A stretch of DNA of 64,000 nt. Source: Sideroxydans sp. Its GTDB lineage: Bacteria; Pseudomonadota; Gammaproteobacteria; Burkholderiales; Gallionellaceae. The notes under the pieces are model-generated. The model saw nothing but the letters and a program-made list of their open reading frames with translations. It ran no database searches and had not been told where the DNA came from. This document shows positions 44,014 to 52,139 of this stretch, one piece after another. The translations under genes and the position numbers were made by a program. Each line of letters begins with the position of its first letter. Position 1 is the stretch's first letter. The stretch is from positions 1 through 64,000 of the forward strand of contig VMTA01000019.1 in NCBI GenBank assembly GCA_013791855.1, read 5' to 3'.

Positions 44014-44368
44014 GAGTTAATCTAGAGACAGGCATACCTTTTAACTATCGCTCCGATTCTTATTGAAATGGTTTTCTATTGGTCTCAATACTACATTATG
44101 CAAAAGGAGACAGCAGCTTTGGCCATATTTCTGAATATTGGAAATGTCTCGTGATGTCAGTTAATGGTACGCAGCTGAACTGCATTTTGCCAAATTGCTC
44201 GCCGCAAAGCGGACATCCCGGTAAGTCTGCTCCTGGCCGATCTAAGTCCCGCCAATATCTTACCTTTGAGCGTCCTCTCCCAAGAGGTTTTCAGACACTC
44301 GATTTTCATTTAGACACCAGTCCTCGGACAACCCGTTTGAAACTCTTGCATTTCCCAATAGCGGACAG
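44014..44368. repeat. Non-coding 355 bases with an inverted copy of repeat A
   Basis: No supportable gene. About 44226-44330, read on the minus strand, matches 46832-46930 on the plus strand across about 100 bases (shared blocks include GTCTAAATGAAAA, CCTCTTGGGAG, GGTAAGATATT and ATCGGCCAGGAGC). This is repeat family A of the island. Confidence 0.75.
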
Positions 44369-44803
44369 TTAACGTGGAAGCTCAGGGGAGTCCCGCAGGA
44401 TCGTGCTGTGATGGCTAAGTTGTTTGTGAGCCAACCATGCCCCCAGAACCAGAAGGAATGCATATGCGAGAACCTCATACGCAGAAACAATTAAAGCGAA
44501 CATGTGGCGTGGCGGGTTTAGTAGTTCAGGAACACGTATCAACAAGACAGGTAAACTGACAGCGAGCGCCGCATAAGGGGAATGTTGGCGAAATACCTTT
44601 GCCAAGGGGAAGCATAGTAAGGCAGCAACGAACGCGGCTGCAATAAAGCCTTGCAACAAAATGGCACCGTAAATCAACGAATGATTAGTGGTAACTATGA
44701 TTTCGCTGACGTAGTTGAGTGTATTTCCATAAACCACGAATCCTGCACCAGCAAGAACAAGCAGAAGAACAGATCGAAGGGCGAGTGACATAGCAACTTT
44801 CAT
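44369..44803 (-). CDS. Small four-helix membrane protein, unknown
   Basis: 144 residues with about four membrane segments (MSLALRSVLLLVLAGAGFVVYG; AILLQGFIAAAFVAALLCFPLA; YAALAVSLPVLLIRV; YEVLAYAFLLVLGAWLA). Its ATG overlaps the stop codon of the 56-residue membrane protein gene (ATGA). No known family. Confidence 0.65.
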   Translation of the reverse strand: MKVAMSLALRSVLLLVLAGAGFVVYGNTLNYVSEIIVTTNHSLIYGAILLQGFIAAAFVAALLCFPLAKVFRQHSPYAALAVSLPVLLIRVPELLNPPRHMFALIVSAYEVLAYAFLLVLGAWLAHKQLSHHSTILRDSPELPR

Positions 44804-44970
44804 TTGATTTTGACGACCCCAGAACTGATTAATACTATAGCGAACCAAGCAAACGCAACCATTCCGGCCTTTATGCCGTCGCCGTCGCGCAACTTCCCAA
44901 GCAGAGCTTTGTAGAGATAAAAGGCAATCACAATGCCAAGTAACCACTGAATAGTCTTGAGGAAGTACAT
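44800..44970 (-). CDS. Mini membrane protein, unknown
   Basis: 56 residues with two membrane segments (TIQWLLGIVIAFYLYKALL and MVAFAWFAIVLISSGVV) joined by a charged loop (GKLRDGDGIK). The 4-base ATGA overlap with the next gene supports translation, although only weak purine-rich sequence precedes the ATG. Below the usual size cut-off of gene finders. Confidence 0.6.
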   Translation of the reverse strand: MYFLKTIQWLLGIVIAFYLYKALLGKLRDGDGIKAGMVAFAWFAIVLISSGVVKIK

Positions 44971-45419
44971 GCGAAACCCTTAGTAGTTATTAAACGGAGA
45001 CGCGGTCCGAATTACAAATGTGAGGCGCACATTGATTTCATATCCAATACCCCACTATTTTGTTTGTCCTCATATGCACATGAGGATGGGCGTGTGGGAA
45101 GGACTACTACTGTCCGCTGAGCCCTTCGGCCATTCCATTGGCAAACGACTACTTTGCGTAAACATGGGACGCACGCTACAACACAGCACGTCAAAGGACA
45201 ATATGCCATTTGGCCTATATATTCTTTTTCGTTGTGCTGTCAGTTTATATATTGCAGGATTCGGTTTTAGGGATGACCGCTTCCGAGCGCAGGGCCGACG
45301 TACATGCCCGCAAAGACAAGCAGTCACAAGTCGGCCAGAAGCGGCCATACAGATATATAGGCCAGATATAGGCCGTTTGGCATATTGACCCTGCTGCAAC
45401 AGCGGGATAACGTACGCGC
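44971..45419. repeat. Non-coding 449 bases with repeat family B
   Basis: No supportable gene. About 45326-45415 resembles 48073-48175 (shared CGGCCAGAAGCGG, GATATATAG and TTTGGCATATTGACCCTGC). Short inverted pairs are frequent. This is repeat family B of the island. Confidence 0.65.
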
Positions 45420-46775
45420 ATGAATTATCAGACCATCTTTCGCATTCTTCTTTCAGCAATATTGCTGATTTCCTATTCCGCTGCCGCTCCTGCTGCGAGT
45501 TTTCGATGCCATGGTGATATTACGAAAGTAGAAAAACTTATTTGCTCAAATATCTACGCTTCACTCTTAGATGACAAATTGTTTGAGATTTACAGCGCGA
45601 AGTTAGAAGAAGAAAGATTTCAGGATGAGCCCAAAGATAAACAAATTCGGCGAGAACAAAAAAAGTGGCTAGACAAACGAAATCTCTGTCGCGATATTGA
45701 CTGCATAAAGAATGAATATGAAATTCGTATTGATCAACTAACTTCAGTAAATCGAAAGGGGAATATCCCGCTGATATCTGCAATAAAAGCAGAGTCGATA
45801 TGTAATGAGGTAGTCAAATATGCAAACTCAGGGAGATTGAAAGCCAAGATATATGATCTTTCGACTCCTTCAGAGAAACAACCAAGTTTATGGAAGCAGT
45901 TAAATATTCCACTTAGTGCAGTCTTTGACTTGGACTATAACGAGGATGGGAAAATTGAAAATATAGGTGTAGTCAATTGGGGGGGGACATGCAGTTCTTC
46001 TTCAATCTTAGACTTGGATGTTGCCAAGAAGTCAGGGGCATATCAGGAATATAACGGTTTCTCTGATGAGGATATTGAAAACGACGAGGGCTTGAGATGG
46101 GGCAATATGGGAAAAGATGACTTTTTTCTTATGGTGCAAAACGAGCCCATTGTTGTTACTGCTCATCTTGCAGAAGATGCAGAGGATGTGTCGATTGTTT
46201 CATGGTTTCGTGAGGGAAAGAAACGCCCGCTATGCCTCACTTCAGCCCTTGGAGTGGAAGTGGTAGCTGTTGAAAGAAAAGATCCAGAGTTATGTGATTT
46301 CGTAGCCAATGGCGACGTTCCTTTTCTGGAATGGAACACGGTCTCTGATGAGCAGGTGCTCGAAAGACTCCGCTCCGAACTCCCTGTTCTGTCAGCAGCA
46401 AAAGCAACTCTCGATATAAATGAAGATGGTCAGCTAGAAAATGTTCTGTTAGTCAATAATCAATCATCTGCTGGATGCGGCACATCTTGGCAAAGCTTGG
46501 ATGTTTATCCAACAAACTCATCTGAAGAAAAGCAGCCCGTTGCATTAACTTTTGACAATTTTTCTGGCCCATTGTCCAAGTATTCAGAACAATGGAGTGA
46601 CATTCAGTTATTCATGCATGGCGGTAGATCATACTTGATGGCCAATGGTCCCGATGGTGTTGGGGTGTACTCATTATGGAAAAATGAAATCCGTACATGG
46701 TGCACTTATAAGTTAAGAGAGCAAATCAGCATTGACCGACTGTACCCCCCTGGGGGAGGGTATCTTCAAAAGTAG
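45420..46775 (+). CDS. Exported protein with LprI-like N-terminal domain
   Basis: 451 residues with a signal peptide (RILLSAILLISYSAAAPAAS). Residues about 28-105 match the LprI/DUF1311 pattern (CHGDITKVEKLICSN, DKLFEIYSAKLEEE, REQKKWLDKRNLC), a domain linked to lysozyme inhibition. The remaining part has two related segments with DLDYNEDGKIENIGVVNWGGTCSSS and DINEDGQLENVLLVNNQSSAGCGTS. AT-rich codon use marks it as acquired. Confidence 0.72.
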   Translation: MNYQTIFRILLSAILLISYSAAAPAASFRCHGDITKVEKLICSNIYASLLDDKLFEIYSAKLEEERFQDEPKDKQIRREQKKWLDKRNLCRDIDCIKNEYEIRIDQLTSVNRKGNIPLISAIKAESICNEVVKYANSGRLKAKIYDLSTPSEKQPSLWKQLNIPLSAVFDLDYNEDGKIENIGVVNWGGTCSSSSILDLDVAKKSGAYQEYNGFSDEDIENDEGLRWGNMGKDDFFLMVQNEPIVVTAHLAEDAEDVSIVSWFREGKKRPLCLTSALGVEVVAVERKDPELCDFVANGDVPFLEWNTVSDEQVLERLRSELPVLSAAKATLDINEDGQLENVLLVNNQSSAGCGTSWQSLDVYPTNSSEEKQPVALTFDNFSGPLSKYSEQWSDIQLFMHGGRSYLMANGPDGVGVYSLWKNEIRTWCTYKLREQISIDRLYPPGGGYLQK

Positions 46776-47078
46776 ATTGCTGTGGAATCAGTCAATATGA
46801 ATAATTCAATATTGTCCGCTTTGGGTTAGCCAGGGACGGAGGTCTAAATGAAAAACGAATGTCTGAAGACCTCTTGGGAGCGGACGCTCGAAGGTAAGAT
46901 ATTCGCAGGGCGTGGATCGGCCAGGAGCGGTCATTGGCTCTGCCTGTACTATTAATGCATATGCGGACAGGCAAGAAGTGCGATTCATAGTTAGTCAATT
47001 GGTTATGGCAAATACACGCGCCTCACTAATTTAAGTAATACGGACGGAGCGTCCGTCCAATAACTGTTAGGTGCTTCC
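46776..47078. repeat. Non-coding 303 bases with plus copy of repeat A
   Basis: Repeat A runs from about 46817 to 46935, then a GGACGGAGCGTCCGTCC palindrome (about 47042-47058) and CTGTTAGGT just before the next gene. GTTAGGT matches the core-site consensus of integron attC sites. No gene seen; translated frames here are products of the repeat. Confidence 0.68.
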
Positions 47079-47546
47079 ATGAGAATTAAGAACATTTTTA
47101 TTGGATTACTGCTTCTGGCACCGCTACAAGTTCTATCTGAGGGTGAAAAACGAAGCCAATTCATTGGAACATGGTGCTCCAATCCATGTGCCTTTGGTAC
47201 GACTTCTCGCCCTTGGAATCTCCCATGCTCATTTGTAGTTTCGGAGGGTGCGATACTGTGGGCTCAGCGGGATGATAATAGTAAAAAATTTGTTCGAAAG
47301 TATGTTGTGCTCGAACAGAAGGAAGGCGAAGAAACGTTGCTGGTGTATGGGGGCAGCGCACGTTCATGGTATGACCATAATTCAAGTCGAGACGCAAAAC
47401 ATCGGATCACACTGACTACCTATCATTCGAATCAGTATGTTCGGGCTGACATAGAATTCAGAGAAGAGTCATGGGATGAGAAAAATAGCAAATGGACTTG
47501 GAGTGGGGGCATGTTGGCAATACGAAATGAAGGATCATGTCCATAG
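47079..47546 (+). CDS. Exported protein of unknown function
   Basis: 155 residues with a signal peptide (NIFIGLLLLAPLQVLSEG) and a beta-rich mature part with three cysteines (WCSNPC, PCSF) and a final CP. No known family. Low-GC cassette-like gene; the ATG follows GTTAGGTGCTTCC. Confidence 0.62.
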   Translation: MRIKNIFIGLLLLAPLQVLSEGEKRSQFIGTWCSNPCAFGTTSRPWNLPCSFVVSEGAILWAQRDDNSKKFVRKYVVLEQKEGEETLLVYGGSARSWYDHNSSRDAKHRITLTTYHSNQYVRADIEFREESWDEKNSKWTWSGGMLAIRNEGSCP

Positions 47547-47660
47547 GAATCACTAAAGGGATCAGCATCGCAATTGTTTTCAGCAACGACCGCTATGGGT
47601 TAACCAGGGACTGAGGTCTGAATGAGAATCGAATGTCTGAAGTTAACTTGGGAGCGGACG
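47546..47660 (+). repeat. Repeats C and A (partial) in the island
   Basis: GGAATCACTAAAGGGATCAG onward to GGGTTAACC (47546-47604) matches 48949-49005 (repeat C). It is followed by GAGGTCTGAATGAGAATCGAA and TTGGGAGCGGACG, a third partial copy of repeat A. Confidence 0.66.
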
Positions 47661-48013
47661 GTTACAGCGGACATCCATTGTGTTTGATGGGCGACACTGA
47701 ATCATTTTTGGATATGAAATACGAAACCCTACACTGGTGTGTTTTTAATATTGGCGCGCGCTTATTCGGTTTTATGGCGACGTTCGCAGCGCTCGCCTTT
47801 GGACTGACAGCAGTCCTTCAAGGTAGTGGCGCAAACTTGCCTACGCCGGGAGTAAGTCCCTTAGGGAATTTCTTTGTTTCTTTAATCTGCCTGGCACTTG
47901 CAGTAGCGATTCTAACGAGGCGACCATACAGGCCAGACTTGCCACAGGAAAATATGGATAAGTCAGACAAGCTCCCAGCAGTGGGATGGTGGACAGGTAC
48001 TCCAAAGGACTGA
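47633..48013 (+). CDS. Small membrane protein, unknown
   Basis: Up to 126 residues with two membrane segments (about 38-62 and 80-98). The upstream part of the frame overlaps repeat A, so the real start may be MGDTES at 47687 or MKYETL at 47714. C-terminal tail is polar and ends WWTGTPKD. Family not recognised. Confidence 0.5.
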   Translation: MSEVNLGADGYSGHPLCLMGDTESFLDMKYETLHWCVFNIGARLFGFMATFAALAFGLTAVLQGSGANLPTPGVSPLGNFFVSLICLALAVAILTRRPYRPDLPQENMDKSDKLPAVGWWTGTPKD

Positions 48014-48072
48014 ATTAGATTAGACCAGCCGTCTCCTTTTGGAGGTATTGCAGTCGTACGATGGTAGGATAA

Positions 48073-48175
48073 GTACAGGTCGTGATCGGCCAGAAGCGGT
48101 CGTTCTGATATATAGACAAGCATAGATACTTTGGCATATTGACCCTGCCGCAGGGGCGGGTTAGGTTCCTAATAG
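48073..48175 (+). repeat. Second copy of repeat B
   Basis: CGGCCAGAAGCGGTC, GATATATAG and TTTGGCATATTGACCCTGCCGC match the 45326-45415 block, ending in GGTTAGGT. It lies in the 245-base gap between two cassette-like genes. Confidence 0.65.
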
Positions 48176-48258
48176 CATTACTCTGCGTATCTACATTTTG
48201 TGTGCATCTATTCAATATATATTCGTTGCCGACCTCTTGACCTTCTGGAGCTGACTTA

Positions 48259-48909
48259 ATGAAACATCTATTTTTTCTAATCGTTGCTGCCTATCTAATT
48301 ACTCCAAACTCCTTTGCTGAAACTGGTAGCGAACCTTTTTCTGTTAAAGGAGAAAGAATTGATATCACCCCTCCTGCTGGTTGGAAACTGGCATGGATGA
48401 AAGGTAAGTCAGATGGCGAATATCTTGCTGAATATATTAAGGATGGTGAGGATGTGTCGTCTTGGAAAAGCGGTCTTCTGTTAATTCGCAGGGCCCCATA
48501 TCCATCAGTCGATATTAGAGAGCAGATATATAAACTGAAGGCCAAAGTCGCCGATGTCGGATTGGTTCAACTGGCAAATCAAACGAAGCAAATTTGCAAA
48601 GAGAAATATGTCCCAACTGCTCAGCGAGTAAATACATTTGGTGGGTTGTATTTTTCCGTTGGTGGTTGGTATTGTGGCCTAGCTGGACCGTCCATCCCCT
48701 ATGGTGAGGGGTCATATGTGGCTTTCATCGAGGGCAAGGATTTCATTCACATCATTCAGTACAGTTGGCGACCCCAAACAGATGTGGAAGTGAAAGCATC
48801 TCCATGGGCCATCGAAGAAAAAACTGCAACGGCTTACCTGCAATCCATAACCTCTGCGGTTATTTGTGATGAAGATAAAAATAACTGCAGCAATCCCTAC
48901 ACCAGATGA
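48259..48909 (+). CDS. Exported protein of unknown function
   Basis: 216 residues with a signal peptide (HLFFLIVAAYLITPNSFAET). The mature part contains ERIDITPPAGWKLAWMKGKSDGEYLAEYI and two or more cysteines (TKQICKEK, GWYCGLAG) and ends CDEDKNNCSNPYTR. Similar exported stress proteins exist, but I cannot name a family. Low GC. Confidence 0.65.
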   Translation: MKHLFFLIVAAYLITPNSFAETGSEPFSVKGERIDITPPAGWKLAWMKGKSDGEYLAEYIKDGEDVSSWKSGLLLIRRAPYPSVDIREQIYKLKAKVADVGLVQLANQTKQICKEKYVPTAQRVNTFGGLYFSVGGWYCGLAGPSIPYGEGSYVAFIEGKDFIHIIQYSWRPQTDVEVKASPWAIEEKTATAYLQSITSAVICDEDKNNCSNPYTR

Positions 48910-48948
48910 AATACCTGTAGGGAGCAGTAATCAACAACCATGGCGTCG

Positions 48949-49070
48949 CATAGGAATCAAAGGGGTTAGCATCGCAATGGTTTTCAGCAATGACCGCTTC
49001 GGGTTAGGAAGCGACGGTCAGGCAGCATCAAATCTCTTGTTTTGAACGGCCGCTGTTGAGCGAGAAGCGG
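48949..49070 (+). repeat. Repeat C copy and flank, end of the island
   Basis: GGAATCAAAGGGGTTAGCATCGC to GACCGCTTCGGGTTAGG matches 47546-47604. GCGACGGTC, AACGGCCGCTGTTGAGCGAGAAGCGGACAT follows. After this the GC-rich backbone resumes. Confidence 0.66.
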
Positions 49071-49144
49071 ACATCCCCTCAGCCTGTACAGACAATCATT
49101 TCAGCAAACCGCCGATGTCTCTTTTGGCCGAGCAGCCGTCATGA

Positions 49145-49927
49145 TCAGCGCATCTGTCCCGCGAGTGCCAGTTCCACCATCCATAGCGTGTCTTCGACTG
49201 AAATATCCAGCTGACTGGTGATATCCAGTTCCCTGTCCTCGAACACATCCTCGCCGGGATGCGTTGCTGCCCATGTCCACACTATCTCGTCGCGCTTCTG
49301 CAGCAGTGCTTCGATGTGTGGGCGGTAGAGCACGAACATGGCGCTGATCCAGCGGTTCACCGGCAGCGATGGGAATGCATGGTCGATGACGAAGCGATCC
49401 AGCATGCGGATCACCTGTTCGGCGGGATACCAGGCTTCGGCGGTCACCCAGCGGTTAGTGGTGAACAGGGTGGTCGGGAAGCCGTAGCTGTCCATGGCGA
49501 TGGTGATCAGGTGTGACAGTGCTTCGTCGCCTTGCGGCCACGGATCGGTGGCGGGATATTCGATGGGAGAGACACCGGCGGGCATGCCCTTGGGGCGCAG
49601 GAAACAGTGGAAGTGGCCGTGTTCGCCCGCTTCGCTGCGATGGGCGTGGTAGTAATACTGCGCGTGGCTTTCGCGGTCGTACACGTCGTCATCGGGGTAG
49701 TGGTTGAATTCGTAGAACGTCTCGCCCCGGTTCAAACTGTCGCGCAACACTTCGCCGACGATGTTGAGTCCGGCTTTCTTCAGCACGCGATACATCTCCA
49801 CGATCTCGCGGCCTGCCTGCCGCATGGCCTGTAACTGCGCCAGCGGCAGACGTGTCAGATCGGGCGCAACAACCAGCCTCGCTTCGAGGCCGGTCTTGGC
49901 TGCTGGCGAACTTAATGCGCTGCGCAT
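49145..49927 (-). CDS. Unknown protein paired with the NPCAAK-repeat protein
   Basis: 260 residues from the ATG at 49927, overlapping the end of the repeat-protein gene. Conserved-looking blocks: LQAMRQAGREIVEMYRVLKKAGLNIVGE, GETFYEFNHYPDDDVYD, YYYHAHRSEAGEHGHFHCFLRPKGMP (His-rich, could bind a metal) and HLITIAMDSYGFPTTLFTTNRWVTAEAWYPA. No signal peptide or membrane segment. It resembles an uncharacterised conserved family that I cannot name with certainty. It is under the same ECF-type promoter as its partner. Confidence 0.78.
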   Translation of the reverse strand: MRSALSSPAAKTGLEARLVVAPDLTRLPLAQLQAMRQAGREIVEMYRVLKKAGLNIVGEVLRDSLNRGETFYEFNHYPDDDVYDRESHAQYYYHAHRSEAGEHGHFHCFLRPKGMPAGVSPIEYPATDPWPQGDEALSHLITIAMDSYGFPTTLFTTNRWVTAEAWYPAEQVIRMLDRFVIDHAFPSLPVNRWISAMFVLYRPHIEALLQKRDEIVWTWAATHPGEDVFEDRELDITSQLDISVEDTLWMVELALAGQMR

Positions 49928-50208
49928 GGGTTCTTGGCAGCGCAAGGATGCTTGGCGGCACACGGGTTCTTGGCTGCACAGGGATTCTTCGCCGCGCAAG
50001 GATTGGCTTTCTTCTTGGATTTCGCCATGCACGGGTGTTTGCCGGTGCAGGGGTTCATGCCTGCGCAGGGATTGGTTTTGCTGGTCTTGTGCGAACGCGC
50101 CGCACAGGGATTGGCCGCGCCGCAGGGGACGGCGAGGGCGGCACCGCTCATGGCAGCTGCCAGTGCGCCGGAAGAGATCAGGGTCTTTGCGAGGGTGTCG
50201 AATTTCAT
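49912..50208 (-). CDS. Small exported NPCAAK hexapeptide-repeat protein
   Basis: 98 residues: signal peptide (about 1-27, ending GAALA), then ten cysteines. Cys48, 54, 60 and Cys71, 77, 83, 89, 95 are exactly six residues apart in NPCAAK-type repeats (KHPC and TNPC variants occur). AAGGAG lies before the ATG. No heme motif. The composition (Cys, Lys, Asn, Pro, His) suggests a secreted metal- or thiol-binding protein. Same repeats as the cytochrome at 39321-39944. Confidence 0.82.
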   Translation of the reverse strand: MKFDTLAKTLISSGALAAAMSGAALAVPCGAANPCAARSHKTSKTNPCAGMNPCTGKHPCMAKSKKKANPCAAKNPCAAKNPCAAKHPCAAKNPCAAH

Positions 50209-50260
50209 GGTGGTTCTCCTTGGATGTAAGGCATGGCCGAATTGGCGGATGCAAGGGTTA

Positions 50261-50286
50261 GTCGCAGCCACCGGGTCAAACTTACA
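50261..50286 (-). promoter_or_regulatory. ECF-type promoter of the NPCAAK-repeat gene
   Basis: Reading minus: TGTAAG (50286-50281), 16 bases, CGAC (50264-50261) followed by TAACCCTTG. It lies 52 bases before the repeat-protein gene. Alignment with the promoter at 40172 extends past the boxes (GCGAC-Y-AACCC-Y-TG). Confidence 0.75.
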
Positions 50287-50404
50287 GCGCGGTAATCGAA
50301 ATCATTTGTCGCGGTGCCGCTGAATGCGCAGCAGGGGAATATGCGAGAGCGATTGGCATTGACTGGGCGTGCACGGGCAAGGATACTTCGGGCCGTGCGG
50401 TGGG

Positions 50405-51238
50405 ATGTCCCCTCCGCGATTTTTTCAACTCATCTCGTACTCTGTGGCTTCTGCGACTGATTCTTCCGTGATTCGATTGAGCGACCTGCGCCTGGACGAC
50501 GCGCGTGCCTTGCTCGAACATGATCCGTCGAGCGAACTCCCTTCGCCGGAAGCCTCTCCCGCCGTTTACATGCAGACCATCCTGGATGGTCTGTGCGAGC
50601 TTTCCTTGCGAGATCCGCTCACTGGGCTGTCCAACCGGCGTCATTTCAATCACCTACTCAATCGCGAGATCGAATCGGTCGCGCGTTCCGGCGAATCGGT
50701 CCTGCTGCTGATCATGGACATCGACCACTTCAAGAAGGTCAACGATACCTACGGCCACCATGCGGGCGATCTGGTGTTGCAGGCGGTCTCCAAGTGTCTG
50801 GAAGCCTGTGTGCGCCCGATGGATACCGTGTCGCGCTTCGGCGGCGAAGAGTTCGCCGCGATCCTGCCCAATTGTCCGAGTTCGTTCGGCCCTGTCGTGG
50901 CGGAACGTATCCGCGAGGCGGTGGCTGCGCTGGCCATCACCGTGTCACCGTCGGAAACGATACAAGTCACCATCAGCATCGGCGGTGCCTATGCGCCGGA
51001 ATGGGTGCGTTCGACCATAAAGCTGTGGACCGAGCGCGCGGATGAACAGCTCTACCGTGCGAAATCTGCGGGACGAAATCGCGTTTTCATTGAAGAACAG
51101 CGCGGCGTTGCCGTTAGTGCAGATGAGAAAGGCATGTTGTTCGGGCATCACCTGTTCGGTGATCCCGCGGCCGAAGGCGTCGCTGGCGACGCAGCGGGCA
51201 GTGCAGTGGCAGACAGTGAAATGAACAGGGCAAACTGA
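50405..51238 (+). CDS. Soluble diguanylate cyclase (GGDEF)
   Basis: 277 residues from the ATG at 50405 (GTG at 50469 is possible). The GGDEF domain covers about 85-240 with an intact A-site (SRFGGEEFAAILP) and an RxxD I-site (RPMD) five residues before it. The N-terminus (LRLDDARALLEHDPSSE) is short and of no known family. One base separates it from the ATPase gene downstream, suggesting that it is linked to cell-pole or flagellar functions. Confidence 0.9.
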   Translation: MSPPRFFQLISYSVASATDSSVIRLSDLRLDDARALLEHDPSSELPSPEASPAVYMQTILDGLCELSLRDPLTGLSNRRHFNHLLNREIESVARSGESVLLLIMDIDHFKKVNDTYGHHAGDLVLQAVSKCLEACVRPMDTVSRFGGEEFAAILPNCPSSFGPVVAERIREAVAALAITVSPSETIQVTISIGGAYAPEWVRSTIKLWTERADEQLYRAKSAGRNRVFIEEQRGVAVSADEKGMLFGHHLFGDPAAEGVAGDAAGSAVADSEMNRAN

Positions 51239-51239
51239 A

Positions 51240-52076
51240 ATGAGCGAAGTATCCAATCCACCACAAGACGCAGTAGTTGAGCCGACGTTGGCGCTCAAGT
51301 CGCGCAGCAAGGTGATCGCCGTCACCAGCGGCAAGGGCGGCGTCGGCAAGACCTTCGTCTCGGCGAACCTTGCCTCGGCGCTGGCCAAGCGCGGATTGCG
51401 CGTGCTGGTGCTGGATGCCGATCTGGGCCTGGCCAATCTGGATGTGGTGCTCAATCTCTATCCCAAGATCACCCTGCACGACGTGTTCACCGGCAAGTCC
51501 AAACTGGAAGACGCGATCTACAAGGCACCGGGCGGTTTCTCGGTGCTGCTGGCCGGTTCCGGCATGGTGGAATATTCGCGTCTTGCCCCCGAAGTGCGCG
51601 ACGATTTCCTGCGCATCATGGAAAGTCTGGTGCCGAACTACGACATCGTGTTGCTGGACACCGGCGCGGGTATCTCCGACGTGGTGCTGTTCGCCGTCTC
51701 AATGGCTTCCGAAGTGTTGCTGGTCGCGACACCGGAACCGACCGCGCTGACCGATGCCTACGCCACCATCAAGGTGCTGGGCGCGCAGCAAAAGCGCCAG
51801 CGCATACGTATCGTCATCAATCAGGTGGCGCGCACCGGTGACGGCACTGCAATCACTACACAGTTGCAGCAGGTGCTGGATCGCTTCGTGAACAAGGATT
51901 CCGAACACCCGCTGAAACTGATCCACATGGGCGACATCCCCTCAGACCCCGCAGTACGTCAAGCCATCATGAAACGCCAATTGCTGGCGCAATCCGATCC
52001 GGGCTGTCCGGCGGCATTGTCCATCACGCAACTGGCAAGCAAAGTGGAAAGCGCAGTCATCAAACACGGCGCGTGA
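51240..52076 (+). CDS. MinD/ParA-family ATPase (FlhG-like)
   Basis: 278 residues with a deviant Walker A (TSGKGGVGKTFVSANLA), a Walker A' region (VLVLDADLGLANLDVVLNL) and a Walker B-like VLLDTGAG. FlhG/YlxH-type proteins position flagella or other polar structures. No flagellar gene is in the window, so the assignment to FlhG rather than another MinD-like group is tentative. Confidence 0.85.
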   Translation: MSEVSNPPQDAVVEPTLALKSRSKVIAVTSGKGGVGKTFVSANLASALAKRGLRVLVLDADLGLANLDVVLNLYPKITLHDVFTGKSKLEDAIYKAPGGFSVLLAGSGMVEYSRLAPEVRDDFLRIMESLVPNYDIVLLDTGAGISDVVLFAVSMASEVLLVATPEPTALTDAYATIKVLGAQQKRQRIRIVINQVARTGDGTAITTQLQQVLDRFVNKDSEHPLKLIHMGDIPSDPAVRQAIMKRQLLAQSDPGCPAALSITQLASKVESAVIKHGA

Positions 52077-52101
52077 TACCGGGTATTTGCTAGAAGTACA
52101 T

Positions 52102-52121
52102 CCCCATGCGGACGCATGGGG
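52102..52121. terminator. Perfect hairpin between convergent genes
   Basis: CCCCATGC and GCATGGGG form an 8-bp stem with a GGAC loop, 26 bases after the ATPase stop codon and before the convergent hupE. There is no T tract on either side, so it is a weak terminator or an mRNA-stabilising hairpin. Confidence 0.45.
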
Positions 52122-52139
52122 TCAGAAGTCACTCTCTTA

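Noticed and set aside
44079-46998. Short frames sharing a similar peptide (FERPLPRG and FHLD) as a gene family
   Set aside because: Their similarity comes from repeat A, which occurs in both orientations; no ribosome-binding site or signal supports translation.
42226-49144. Complete integron
   Set aside because: No integrase gene and no attC site that I can fold with confidence; only a cassette-like pattern is claimed.
39321-50208. Direct repeats every 18 bases in the NPCAAK genes as a CRISPR array
   Set aside because: The repeats are in frame, encode a hexapeptide, have no unique spacers of 25-40 bases and lie within genes that have signal peptides and ribosome-binding sites.
52102-52121. 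Standard rho-independent terminator after the MinD-like gene
   Set aside because: The stem is perfect but no T tract follows on either strand, so it is listed only as a weak candidate.
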